Shown here: positions 1 through 7,419 of the stretch, in pieces
Layout: every line of letters starts with the position of its first letter
Position numbering within the stretch: position 1 is the stretch's first letter
Origin: Demequina pelophila
Lineage (GTDB): Bacteria > Actinomycetota > Actinomycetes > Actinomycetales > Demequinaceae
Assembly: GCF_000971175.1 (NCBI RefSeq)
Contig: NZ_BBLY01000001.1
Span: forward strand, 607,709 to 671,708
DNA: 64,000 nucleotides
Reading direction: 5' to 3'
Made by a program: the position numbers and the translations under genes
The notes under the pieces: model-generated
What the model was told of the DNA's origin: nothing
The model's database searches: none
What the model saw: only the letters and a program-made list of their open reading frames with translations

Positions 1-147
1 TCTGCGGTCCGGCGGTGGTGCCGGTCCCTTGCGGTGAGACCACTCTGTCGAGCCCGCATAAGGGGCTCAGGAGCGTTGCATGAGCGCGACCATGAGATTC
101 GATGAGAGTCCTCTCACGTGGGTGAGTCCCCTCTCAGAAGTGCGGCG
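1..147. other. Left-edge non-coding sequence
   Basis: No convincing gene here. It lies downstream of the dGTPase stop and contains two similar short motifs around 103-137 (TGAGAGTCC and TGAGTCCCC, each followed by TCTCA), which could form a weak hairpin. The long plus-strand open frame starting at 118 is a shadow of the minus-strand dGTPase. Confidence 0.4.
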
Positions 148-1767
148 TCAGAGCCCCTGCCCGCCGTCCCAGAGGCGCTCGGAGGCGCCGGAGATGAGGT
201 TGGCGAGGCTCATGGCCTGGGCGTCCGTGAGCGAGGCGACGTAGTCGATGATGCCGCGGCCGGTGGCGAGCCGGTCGAGCACCGCGCCGTCGGTGCTGGG
301 GAGCAGCTCGGGTCGGCGGGCGCGGACGCGCCGGTAGTCCGCGTGGGCCACCTCGACCATGTCGAGCAGGCGCCGGGGCGCGCGCTTGACGTCGACCTCG
401 TCCTCGAGCCACGCGTCGAGGGACTCCACCAGCCGCTCGATGACGCTCGCCTGTCCGCGCTGATATACGGCCAGGTCGGGACGGTGGAGCACGAAGCGCT
501 CCTGGAGGAACTTGAGGATCTGGACGTCGTGCCACGCGGCGGTCTCGAGGCTGATGTGGCCCGAGCGGATGTGCGGGTGCCGCACCACCTGGACCGAGTG
601 CTGCAGCCGCGCGATCCACCGCGCCATGAAGACCGTGAGCGACCTGTCGGCGGCCAGGGAGCCGTCGTAGGGGATGGCCAGGAGCCCTTCGACCACCTCG
701 TCGGCGACCCGCGCGACGGACTCGCCGAACGCATCGTCGTTGGCGATCCACGCGTCCTTGCCCACCAGCTTGCGCTGCAGGATCTCCAGGCCGTGGCCGG
801 GCGTGCGGCGATTCCGGCGGAGCTCGTCGGTGTCCATGGCCGCCAGGCGCGCGCGGTCGTACGCGAAGGTGCGGAACTCGGACGACACCGCGGCCTGGTT
901 GAGCAGGTCCGCGCGGTAGAAGTCGTCGAGGTCGTGCATCGAATACGCCACGTCGTCCGCGACGTCCATGATCGAGCACTCCACCGTCTGCTGGAGGTCC
1001 TCGATCGCGGGGTAGGCCGCACGGGCCTCGGCGAAGTCGGCGGCGTCGAGCACGTACGCCGAGAACTTGCGGGCGCCCTCCCCCGGCCGCCGCGGGGACA
1101 GCCCGCGCGGGGTCTCCGGTCCCGCCGCCCAGCGGTCACCCTCGGCGCGCAGCCACGGGTACTTGAGCACCGCGGCGCGCACCGCCGCGGTGAGGTTGAG
1201 TCCGCTGCCGGCTCGGTCGTACTCGTCCAGGCGCGTGAGGATGCGGAAGGTCTGGGCGTTGCCCTCGAAGCCCTCGAGGAGACCGAAACGCGACCGGGCG
1301 AGTCGGTCGAGCGTCGTCTCGCCCAGGTGGCCGAACGGCGGGTGGCCCAGGTCGTGGGCGCTCGCGGCCGCCTGCACCACCACCGGGTCGCAGCCGCCCA
1401 GCTCCTGGACCAGCCGGCCGCGCTCCCCCGCATCGGCCGCGAAGGAGACCGCGATGGCGCGCGCCACGGCCGTCACCTTGACCGAGTGGGTAAGGCGGTT
1501 GTGGACCGCGAGTCCCGCGCCGGACTGCGAGATCACCTGGGTGACGGCGGACAAGCGCGAGAAGTACGGCGAGAAGCGGATGCGCTCCAGGTCGACGCGG
1601 TACTCGGGGCGGTACTCGACGCGCTGGTACTCGTCGAGCGGCTCGGGGATGCGGCGCAGGACGCGCGGGTCGAACGCGGGCGCCACCTCGGTGGCGTCGG
1701 GCAGGTCCGTCCCGGGTGCCGTCGACTCGGGCGCCGCCGGCTCGGAGAGGTCGGCCACGTCCGTCAC
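148..1767 (-). CDS. dgt: Deoxyguanosinetriphosphate triphosphohydrolase-like HD protein
   Basis: A 539-aa HD-superfamily protein of the dGTPase family, which hydrolyses dNTPs to deoxynucleoside and triphosphate. The metal-binding residues are visible: His in HNRLTHS near residue 94, the HD pair at 138-139 in SAHDLGHPPFGH, and a later Asp in DVADDVAYS near 265. The GTG start is chosen because it overlaps the TGA of the upstream CYTH gene by 4 bp (GTGA); longer readings run through that gene in a wrong frame. About 30 N-terminal residues are Ala/Pro/Glu-rich and probably disordered. The CYTH partner is a triphosphate-binding family, so the pair may release and then cleave tripolyphosphate (inference). 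Family assignment is firm; in vivo substrate is not. Confidence 0.93.
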   Translation of the reverse strand: MTDVADLSEPAAPESTAPGTDLPDATEVAPAFDPRVLRRIPEPLDEYQRVEYRPEYRVDLERIRFSPYFSRLSAVTQVISQSGAGLAVHNRLTHSVKVTAVARAIAVSFAADAGERGRLVQELGGCDPVVVQAAASAHDLGHPPFGHLGETTLDRLARSRFGLLEGFEGNAQTFRILTRLDEYDRAGSGLNLTAAVRAAVLKYPWLRAEGDRWAAGPETPRGLSPRRPGEGARKFSAYVLDAADFAEARAAYPAIEDLQQTVECSIMDVADDVAYSMHDLDDFYRADLLNQAAVSSEFRTFAYDRARLAAMDTDELRRNRRTPGHGLEILQRKLVGKDAWIANDDAFGESVARVADEVVEGLLAIPYDGSLAADRSLTVFMARWIARLQHSVQVVRHPHIRSGHISLETAAWHDVQILKFLQERFVLHRPDLAVYQRGQASVIERLVESLDAWLEDEVDVKRAPRRLLDMVEVAHADYRRVRARRPELLPSTDGAVLDRLATGRGIIDYVASLTDAQAMSLANLISGASERLWDGGQGL

Positions 1768-2222
1768 CGGGGAAGGCCGTTCGCGGCGAGCGACGAGTTG
1801 AGGTACTCGGGCCGTCCGGTGACGTCGTCGCCCACCCACGGGGGCAGCGGGAAGTCCTCGTCCTCGGACTCGAGCTCGAGCTCGGCCGTGACCAGCCCGG
1901 CGAGGTCGCCGTGGAACTCGTCGACCTCCCAGGTGTGACCCTCGAAGGGGACGTACCAGCGGGTCTTGTCGATGACGGTTCCCTCGGCGTGCGCGAGCAG
2001 GGCGCGCGCGTCCTCCACCGGGATCGCGTACTCGAACTCGCCGCGCGCCTTGCCACCGCCGAACTTGAGCGTCAGCCACGCCTCGGAATCCGCGATGCGC
2101 ACGCGAACGGTGCGCATGTCTCCCGACGCCACGTAGCCCTGTGCCATGCGCGCCGAACCCGTCGCGGCGTCGCGCCACGACTCGTCCCTCACCAGGTGCT
2201 TGACCTCGATCTCGATGCCCAT
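1764..2222 (-). CDS. CYTH domain protein, probable inorganic triphosphatase
   Basis: A 152-aa single CYTH domain protein. The N-terminal signature ExExK is present at residues 4-8 (EIEVK). Lys and Arg residues that line the triphosphate tunnel are spread through strands such as RVRIADSEAWLTLKF, and acidic metal ligands follow in VDEFHGDL and AELELESEDEDF. Stand-alone bacterial CYTH proteins are mostly tripolyphosphatases; a few are class IV adenylate cyclases or thiamine triphosphatases. It overlaps the dGTPase start by 4 bp, so the two are translationally coupled. Because dGTPases release inorganic tripolyphosphate, a tripolyphosphatase partner makes biochemical sense (inference). Confidence 0.88.
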   Translation of the reverse strand: MGIEIEVKHLVRDESWRDAATGSARMAQGYVASGDMRTVRVRIADSEAWLTLKFGGGKARGEFEYAIPVEDARALLAHAEGTVIDKTRWYVPFEGHTWEVDEFHGDLAGLVTAELELESEDEDFPLPPWVGDDVTGRPEYLNSSLAANGLPR

Positions 2223-2307
2223 GCCGGCCCGCCTTTCGCTCGGGCCGACGCTATCAGGGCTGCGGCGGCGGTTCGGGCTCGGCGAGGATGTCGAATGCGT
2301 TCGGGAC

Positions 2308-2376
2308 GCTAGCCGAATTTATGCACTTTGGGCAGACCGAGCGCGCCCCCGCCCGAACTGCGTGAATTCGGCTAGC
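2308..2376. repeat. Imperfect inverted repeat, AT-richer than surroundings
   Basis: A 13-bp arm CGCTAGCCGAATT at 2308-2320 is matched by its reverse complement at 2364-2376, with a further GCA/TGC pairing inward. The pair sits alone in the 216-bp gap between the CYTH gene and a membrane protein gene. It lacks a T tract and a transposase gene, so it could be an operator, a degenerate miniature element or a structured RNA. Confidence 0.6.
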
Positions 2377-2438
2377 GCACCGCAACCACACCCCGTGCTC
2401 GCCGCGCCCGTGCCCGCGGCCCGTGCGACGACCGTCAA

Positions 2439-2813
2439 CTACCGCGCCCGCGCCTGTTCGCGCCAGGCGACCACTGCGCAGGTCACGCATCCGGCGGCGG
2501 CAACGACGAGCGAGACCGCGTCCCATGCACCCATCTGGTCCGTCACGGACAGCACGGCGATGAGCCCGGAGGCAATGCCTCCCCAGATGGCGATGCCACG
2601 GCGACGCGCCGTGGCCGCAGCAAGGCCGCCGAGGAGGACAGCGGCACCCACGAACACGAGCGCCGTCACCACACTGGCACCGCCGTCAACGTGGGCGGCC
2701 GCGGGCCAGGCCAGTCCCGCCCACATGAGAGCACCCGCGCCGAGCGTCGCGACCGCGCCCACGCGCCATCCGTCGAGGCGGGCGTCGCTATCCACCGCGA
2801 GCGAGTTCGGCAT
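2439..2813 (-). CDS. Hypothetical four-helix membrane protein
   Basis: I do not recognise the family. From the ATG at 2813 the protein has 124 residues: a short polar N-terminus (MPNSLAVDSDARLDGW), then roughly four hydrophobic segments (about residues 18-37, 45-65, 70-88 and 93-113) and a basic Arg/Ala C-terminus, so it is probably an inner-membrane protein. An ATG 22 codons upstream (2879) is possible, but the extra residues look non-native. No clear ribosome site precedes either start. It is transcribed toward the CYTH gene but separated by 216 bp with an inverted repeat, so it is probably a separate unit. Confidence 0.6.
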   Translation of the reverse strand: MPNSLAVDSDARLDGWRVGAVATLGAGALMWAGLAWPAAAHVDGGASVVTALVFVGAAVLLGGLAAATARRRGIAIWGGIASGLIAVLSVTDQMGAWDAVSLVVAAAGCVTCAVVAWREQARAR

Positions 2814-2908
2814 GGAGGAGAGGCTAATCGACAACCAGCTACCCCTCAGGCGCAAGGAAGTCGCGAGACCGACCACCATCTACCAATTCCGTGAGGGGGC
2901 GGCGCGCG

Positions 2909-3502
2909 TCAGGCGACCCGCTGTACCGGCAGCGACGCGAGCGTCACGTAGCGCGGCGTGCCGCCCGGCCGCGACTCGATGACCTCGACGGAACCAGGGA
3001 TCCAGGCGGCCTCCGCCACGGAGACCGGAGGTGGCGCGACCGGCCGAGGTCGCACCCGGCCCACGGTGACGTGCCCCATGAACCGCGGCGCGGCGACCCG
3101 GAGCTCCCGGGCGACGGCGCGGGCGAGCGGCTCCGCTCCGGACACGGGGACCACGACCGCGGAGTGGCCGAGCAGTTCGACCTGGGATCCCAGGGCGAGT
3201 TGGGGCGCGGGGGCAGCGCGGCCTGCGGGGACTGGGCCGGACGCCGGGGCCGGGCGGGTCGCCGACGCCGGGCGAGACGCCGGGTCGGCGGACGCGGGCG
3301 CGACCGCGCGCTCGACCGCCTCGATCACCGGCTCGGGGTCGTCGCACTCCCCCACGAACCGCAACGTCACGTGACGTGCGCCGGAGGGCACCCAGCGCAG
3401 CCGCACGTGCTCCGCTCGGGCCCAGACGCGCACCTCGCGCTCGAGCCCATCGAGCGCCTCGTCCACCTCCGGCGGAACGGCCACCGCGATGAAGACCCGC
3501 AT
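2909..3502 (-). CDS. thpR: RNA 2',3'-cyclic phosphodiesterase (ThpR/LigT, 2H family)
   Basis: A 197-aa 2H-phosphoesterase. Both catalytic H-x-T/S-x motifs are visible: HVTLRF near residue 44 and HVTVGR near residue 144. ThpR proteins open 2',3'-cyclic phosphates on RNA ends and were formerly called 2'-5' RNA ligases. Start: ATG in MRVFIAVAVP, the normal beginning of the family. Between the halves there is a roughly 40-residue Ala/Pro/Ser-rich insert (about 68-103), unusual for this compact fold and probably a disordered loop. It stands alone, with the membrane protein gene downstream on the same strand. Confidence 0.92.
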   Translation of the reverse strand: MRVFIAVAVPPEVDEALDGLEREVRVWARAEHVRLRWVPSGARHVTLRFVGECDDPEPVIEAVERAVAPASADPASRPASATRPAPASGPVPAGRAAPAPQLALGSQVELLGHSAVVVPVSGAEPLARAVARELRVAAPRFMGHVTVGRVRPRPVAPPPVSVAEAAWIPGSVEVIESRPGGTPRYVTLASLPVQRVA

Positions 3503-3561
3503 GCGTCCACGGTACGCACCGCGCACCGGCCGCGGCGCTGCGGGGGTCGCAGCGGGGCCAC

Positions 3562-3601
3562 AGCACGCGAGCCGCACGCGAAGCACGCGAGCCGCACGCA
3601 A
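3562..3601. repeat. 20-bp tandem duplication
   Basis: Two consecutive copies of a 20-bp unit beginning AGCACGCGAGCCGCACGC, at 3562 and 3582, in the short gap between the phosphodiesterase and a small-protein gene. Confidence 0.8.
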
Positions 3602-3616
3602 CGACGGCGACACACG

Positions 3617-3654
3617 ACGAAGGCGCCGCCCCCGACAGGGAGCGGCGCCTTCGT
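3617..3654 (-). terminator. Hairpin terminator, probably bidirectional
   Basis: A 13-bp stem ACGAAGGCGCCGC pairs with GCGGCGCCTTCGT around a 12-nt loop. It lies just after the small minus-strand gene ending at 3691. There is no strong T tract, as is usual in GC-rich actinobacteria. Confidence 0.75.
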
Positions 3655-3690
3655 CTCGCGCGGCCCGCAGGCCAGCGCTGAATCGTTCGT

Positions 3691-3843
3691 TCAGTTGTTG
3701 TCCTTGGCCCACTGCTCGGCCTTGCCGATGGTCCGGCCGGCCTCGTCGGGCGCGTGCTCCTCGACCTTGTCGGCCACCTTCTCGATCTGCTCGTCGCTGG
3801 GCAGCGCGTCCTTGGCCTTCTTCTTGAGCTCGTCCATGTCCAT
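3691..3843 (-). CDS. 50-aa charged protein, MT0933-antitoxin/CsbD-like
   Basis: A 50-residue, strongly charged helical protein (starts MDMDELKKKAKDALPSDEQ, ends WAKDNN) with Lys/Glu/Asp-rich amphipathic repeats. It resembles the small actinobacterial family annotated as MT0933-type antitoxins, but it lacks an adjacent toxin gene, so a stress- or chromatin-related role is equally possible. Start: the ATG at 3843 follows a GAAGGGA ribosome site; the longer frame upstream has poor coding character. A strong hairpin follows the stop. It is a single-gene unit downstream of tdk. Confidence 0.7.
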   Translation of the reverse strand: MDMDELKKKAKDALPSDEQIEKVADKVEEHAPDEAGRTIGKAEQWAKDNN

Positions 3844-3923
3844 GCAAGATCCCTTCGTCGATGGTCCCGGGCACCCGGACGGGCGCCGGCGGACCCTCAG
3901 AGGAACGAGCCGGACAAGCGGGA

Positions 3924-4535
3924 CTATTCCGCGATGCCCACCGGCTCGGCGTGTCGCACCGGCCCCACCTTGTCGCGGTAGCAGCGGCCGCACAGCGACT
4001 CGTACGAGGCCTGCTGGCCGTCGATCGCGACCTGCGCGCCGTGCGAGACGAACTCACCGCCCACCAGGCGGGCGTTGAAGATCGCCTTGGACCCGCATCG
4101 GCAGATGGTCTTCAGCTCCTCGATGGAGTGCGCGATCTCGAGCAGGCGCAGCGAGCCCGGGAAGGACCGCGTCATGAAGTCGCCGCGCAGGCCGTAACAG
4201 AGCACCGGCACGCCGTGGCCCACTGCGACCTCGAACGCCTGATCCACCTGGTCCGCGGTGAGGAACTGGGCCTCGTCCACGAACACGGCGTCGATGCGGT
4301 CCAGGGGACGATGCGCGGCGAGCCTGTCGAGGAACGAGTCCTCCGCGCCGAGCAGCACGTCGACGGAGCGCTCGACACCGATCCGGGAGGAGACGGACTC
4401 CCCGGCCTTGGTGTCGATGCCCGGCTTGACGATGACGGGGTGCTGGTCGCGCTCCTCGTAGTTGTACGCGGCCGTGAGCAGCAGCGCGGACTTCGACGAG
4501 TTCATCGCGCCGTAGCGGAAGTACAGCTTGGCCAC
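3924..4535 (-). CDS. tdk: Thymidine kinase
   Basis: A 203-aa type II thymidine kinase, which phosphorylates thymidine to dTMP with ATP in pyrimidine salvage. The P-loop GAMNSSKS is at residues 9-16, the Walker B-like DEAQF at 87-91, and the zinc cysteines as CRCG near 145 and CGRC near 183. Length is normal for the family. One exact copy of the dispersed 12-mer (4304-4315) falls inside and reads in this frame as His-Arg-Pro near residue 75. dGTPase and dUTPase elsewhere in the window belong to the same dNTP economy, though not to one operon. Confidence 0.96.
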   Translation of the reverse strand: MAKLYFRYGAMNSSKSALLLTAAYNYEERDQHPVIVKPGIDTKAGESVSSRIGVERSVDVLLGAEDSFLDRLAAHRPLDRIDAVFVDEAQFLTADQVDQAFEVAVGHGVPVLCYGLRGDFMTRSFPGSLRLLEIAHSIEELKTICRCGSKAIFNARLVGGEFVSHGAQVAIDGQQASYESLCGRCYRDKVGPVRHAEPVGIAE

Positions 4536-4607
4536 CGGTTCTCCTTCACTTGCCCCACGGGGAACGCCGACGAGCGTACCGGCCCCGCCGGCACGCCCCG
4601 GACGGGA

Positions 4608-6791
4608 TCAGACGCCGTCCTCCGCCTCGAGCGCACCCGTGAGCAGCGCCACCAGCGCCTCGAGCTGAACGTCGGAGACGGCGTCGCCGTCCTCGATGAC
4701 CGCGCCGTCCAGCGCCCGCGCGGCGAGGTTGGACTTGCTGTCGATGAGCTCCGCGATGGCCGCGTCGATGGTCTGCGCGGCGATGATGCGCCACGCGGTG
4801 ACGGGCTCGGTCTGGCCGATGCGGTGGATGCGGTCGATCGCCTGGGTCTGCTCCGCGTCGGTCCAGGACAGCTCGGCGAGCACCAGGTTCGAGGCGACCT
4901 GCAGGTTGAGACCCACGCCGGCGGCCATGAGCGAGCACACCGCGACCTGCACGTCGGGGTCCTCCTGGAAGGCCTTGACGTTGCGGTCGCGCGCGGCGCC
5001 GGTCTGGTCGCCGCGGATCGAGGCGTAGCCGATGCCGCGATCGGCGAAGATCCGCTCGGCCTCGTCCATGACGTCCACGTGCTTGGCGAAGAACACGACC
5101 TTGCCCACGTTGCGGGCCAGCTGGGCCGCGTAGTCGGCGGCCAGCCCGGCCTTCGCCTGGCCGATGCGACGGACCACGGAGAAGACGTTCTCGCCCTTGG
5201 TCTTGCCCACCGAGTCCTTGAGCTCGGCCGCGGCGACGCGGCGGGCGACCTCGAGGTCGATCCCGGCCACCGCATCGTCCCCGGTCCCGGCGCCAGGGAC
5301 GGCGCCGTGCCCCGTGGCCATGACGGCCCGGTAGCGCTCGACCATGCGCCGTGCGAGCTCCGCCTCGGCCGCGCGGATGGAGCGCCCCACGGCGCCGTCG
5401 AGCTCGACCGGAAGGTCCGCGACACGGCGCGCGGGAATGTCCGCGGCGACGTCGACCTTGCGGCGGCGGACGATGCCCATGTCGACCACCGCGGAGCGCG
5501 CCGCCGGGGCGAAGGCGCGGTTGACCGGGGTCACGCCGATCTCCTCGAGCCGGGTCATGAGCGGGCCCAGCGGCTTGTCGTCGTCGATCCAGCCGAGCAG
5601 TTGCCAGATGGCGCGGAAGTCCTCGATGTCGTTGATGAGGGGCGTGCCCGTGAGAGCCATCATGAGCGGGTGCGCGGTGCGCTCGCGGATGCGGTCCGCG
5701 ATCTCGAGCGCGTGCTGGGAGCGCTGGGAGGTCTTGTTCTTGATGAAGTGCGCCTCGTCGACGACCATGCCCTGGAAGCCCAGCTCGCCCATCCAGCCCA
5801 CGTGGCGGTCGAGGATCGCGTAGTTGACGATGACCACGTCGGCGAACGCGTCGACGGTGTTGCCGTCGCCGTGGACCACGGTGGCGCGGCGGCCGGGCAG
5901 CCACATCTCGACCTCGTGCGCCCAGTTGCTCTTCACGACGTTCGGCGCCACGACCAGCAGCGGGAAGGCGTTCGCCGCCTGCGCGGCCAGCAGGGCCTGC
6001 GCGGTCTTGCCCAGGCCGGGCTCGTCGGCGAGCAGGAAGGTCCGGTGGCCGCGGGCCGCGGCGGCGACGAGCGCCGCCTGGTGGGGCATGAGCTCGCGAC
6101 CCGGGGGCACGCCCATGCGGGCCGCGAGGGCGGGGCCGGGCGCGGGCAGATCCATGCACGACGGGGTGCCGGAGGTGTCGGTCTCGAAGGACCGGAACAG
6201 CGGCTCGAGGAGCTCCCAGCCGGCCAGGCGCAGCGGCTCGACCGTCTGGCGGGCCGCCGCGACGGAGAAGTCCGGGGCGAGGAACGGGTTGACCATCTGG
6301 CGCTGCAGGACCGACTGGGGCACCACGCGCTTGTCCGCGCCCGGGGGCGGCGGCGTGGGCGCGACCGGCTCGGGCTCCTCGGGGGCCTCGCGGCCGGCGG
6401 CGCGCAGGACGGTGGCCTTGTACTCGCGGGCCGCGTCGGTGACGCGCGCGTCGTCGGCGAGCAGCGACAGCAGGGACGTGTCGCGGGCGGCGGTCTTCGC
6501 GAGCATGGTGGCGATGCCGTCGAGGCGCTTGAGTTCCTGCTCGCGCTTGGCCTGGGTGAGGTCCTCGTCGGTCTTGACGCGGGCGCGCTCCTCGCGGATC
6601 AGCTGCGCGACCACCTGGAACTTGGTGCGCACCGCGGGCCGCGTCGGGGGTCGCTTGACCGTGCCGTCGACCTCCCTCGCGAGCCCCGCGAGGACTCCGA
6701 TCAGGTCCTTGGGTGCGGGACGCGCGGAACGGCCCCGTGATCGGGTGCCCGCCGACGACCGCCCGCTGCGGCCACCACCACTACGCGCCAA
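4608..6791 (-). CDS. SNF2-family DEAD/DEAH-box helicase (SMARCAL1-like)
   Basis: A 727-aa SWI2/SNF2 ATPase. Walker A is DEPGLGKT at 256-263, the DEAH box at 345-348 (VVDEAHFIKNK), and the C-terminal lobe carries the SNF2 signature IDRIHRIGQ. The first 230 residues are charged and have no domain I recognise. Start: TTG at 6791, because GGAGG stands 4 nt upstream; the apparent longer frame runs through three tRNA genes and must be wrong. Such single-protein SNF2 enzymes act on branched DNA or restriction/repair intermediates in bacteria; no methylase or nuclease gene is adjacent. A copy of the dispersed 12-mer (5271-5282) encodes GDDA in an inter-domain loop. Confidence 0.9.
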   Translation of the reverse strand: MARSGGGRSGRSSAGTRSRGRSARPAPKDLIGVLAGLAREVDGTVKRPPTRPAVRTKFQVVAQLIREERARVKTDEDLTQAKREQELKRLDGIATMLAKTAARDTSLLSLLADDARVTDAAREYKATVLRAAGREAPEEPEPVAPTPPPPGADKRVVPQSVLQRQMVNPFLAPDFSVAAARQTVEPLRLAGWELLEPLFRSFETDTSGTPSCMDLPAPGPALAARMGVPPGRELMPHQAALVAAAARGHRTFLLADEPGLGKTAQALLAAQAANAFPLLVVAPNVVKSNWAHEVEMWLPGRRATVVHGDGNTVDAFADVVIVNYAILDRHVGWMGELGFQGMVVDEAHFIKNKTSQRSQHALEIADRIRERTAHPLMMALTGTPLINDIEDFRAIWQLLGWIDDDKPLGPLMTRLEEIGVTPVNRAFAPAARSAVVDMGIVRRRKVDVAADIPARRVADLPVELDGAVGRSIRAAEAELARRMVERYRAVMATGHGAVPGAGTGDDAVAGIDLEVARRVAAAELKDSVGKTKGENVFSVVRRIGQAKAGLAADYAAQLARNVGKVVFFAKHVDVMDEAERIFADRGIGYASIRGDQTGAARDRNVKAFQEDPDVQVAVCSLMAAGVGLNLQVASNLVLAELSWTDAEQTQAIDRIHRIGQTEPVTAWRIIAAQTIDAAIAELIDSKSNLAARALDGAVIEDGDAVSDVQLEALVALLTGALEAEDGV

Positions 6792-7002
6792 GGCGCCTCC
6801 TTCGTCGTTCCCACGCCGGCGTGCTCCGCCGCGCGGTACAGCATCGTTCGCCGGGACGCACGCACCGAAGCGTGCGGTGCCCGGGCCTCCGTGGCCGGAC
6901 CTCCACCCGTGGTGCCGGGGCCTCCCGCCGGTGGGACCTGCCCGGCGGATGCGGGTCGATCCGCGCTCCGTGCACCTTCGTCGAGTGTCGTCACTACGAC
7001 GA

Positions 7003-7042
7003 AACCCCCGCAACCCTGGTTCAGAAGGGAGATACGGGGGTT
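7003..7042 (-). terminator. Probable tRNA-operon terminator
   Basis: Stem AACCCCCG pairs with CGGGGGTT around a 24-nt loop. It begins 10 nt past the 3' end of tRNA-Val on the minus strand and is followed on that strand by TTTCGT. The rest of the roughly 260-bp gap to the helicase start shows nothing else recognisable. Confidence 0.6.
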
Positions 7043-7051
7043 GTGTCCTGG

Positions 7052-7123
7052 TGGGCGATACTGGGATCGAACCAGTGACCTCTTCCGTGTCAGGGAAGCG
7101 CGCTACCGCTGCGCCAATCGCCC
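7052..7123 (-). tRNA. tRNA-Val (GAC)
   Basis: A 72-nt cloverleaf: acceptor GGGCGAT/ATCGCCC, anticodon stem CTTCC/GGAAG around loop CTGACAC, T-arm GGTTCGATCC. Third gene of a minus-strand Gly-Cys-Val cluster. The mature sequence is identical to the copy at 9851. Confidence 0.96.
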
Positions 7124-7128
7124 ATGCG

Positions 7129-7199
7129 AGGTGGGTACGGGATTCGAACCCGTGTATACGGCTTTGCAGGCCGCTGCCTCGCCTCTCGGCCAACCCACC
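7129..7199 (-). tRNA. tRNA-Cys (GCA)
   Basis: A 71-nt cloverleaf: acceptor GGTGGGT/ACCCACC with the U73 discriminator typical of tRNA-Cys, anticodon loop CTGCAAA, T-arm GGGTTCGAATCCC. Middle gene of the Gly-Cys-Val cluster, 5 nt from tRNA-Val. Confidence 0.96.
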
Positions 7200-7231
7200 G
7201 CGGTACCAACCGAGGTTGGCGTCGAACTACG

Positions 7232-7304
7232 AGCGGACGACGGGACTCGAACCCGCGACCCTCACCTTGGCAAGGTGATGCTCTACCAACTGAGCCACGT
7301 CCGC
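7232..7304 (-). tRNA. tRNA-Gly (GCC)
   Basis: A 73-nt cloverleaf: acceptor GCGGACG/CGTCCGC, U73, anticodon loop TTGCCAA, T-arm GGGTTCGAGTCCC. First gene of the minus-strand cluster. The same tRNA is encoded at 9718 and 9924. Confidence 0.96.
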
Positions 7305-7334
7305 GTGTCAGGGCGTTGCCCCGACGAGAGATAG

Positions 7335-7363
7335 AGATTAGCCCACAACCCCGGGCAAGCCAA
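7335..7363 (-). promoter_or_regulatory. Promoter of the Gly-Cys-Val tRNA operon
   Basis: On the minus strand, -35 TTGGCT (7358-7363) and -10 TAATCT (7335-7340) are separated by exactly 17 bp and lie about 30 nt before the tRNA-Gly 5' end. Confidence 0.7.
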
Positions 7364-7419
7364 ATCGGTGCCCGGAGGCGCGTCGCGGGGGCCTCCGGGG
7401 CGCGCACTACCGTGGGTCC

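Noticed and set aside
118-1938. Long plus-strand open frame (606 codons) over the dGTPase region
   Set aside because: Antisense shadow typical of GC-rich DNA; Arg/Gly/Val-rich nonsense protein, while the minus strand encodes clear HD and CYTH proteins.
2909-4057. Extended 382-codon reading of the 2H phosphodiesterase
   Set aside because: Upstream residues are nonsense and run antisense-frame through the small gene and tdk end; the family starts at MRVFIAV.
3861-6740. 959-codon plus-strand open frame over tdk and the SNF2 gene
   Set aside because: Overlaps two well-conserved minus-strand genes in antisense and has low-complexity composition with no recognisable domain.
6792-7193. N-terminal extension of the SNF2 protein to 7193
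   Set aside because: It would read through two complete tRNA genes, with a start inside the tRNA-Cys gene, and their terminator; the TTG at 6791 with GGAGG upstream is better.
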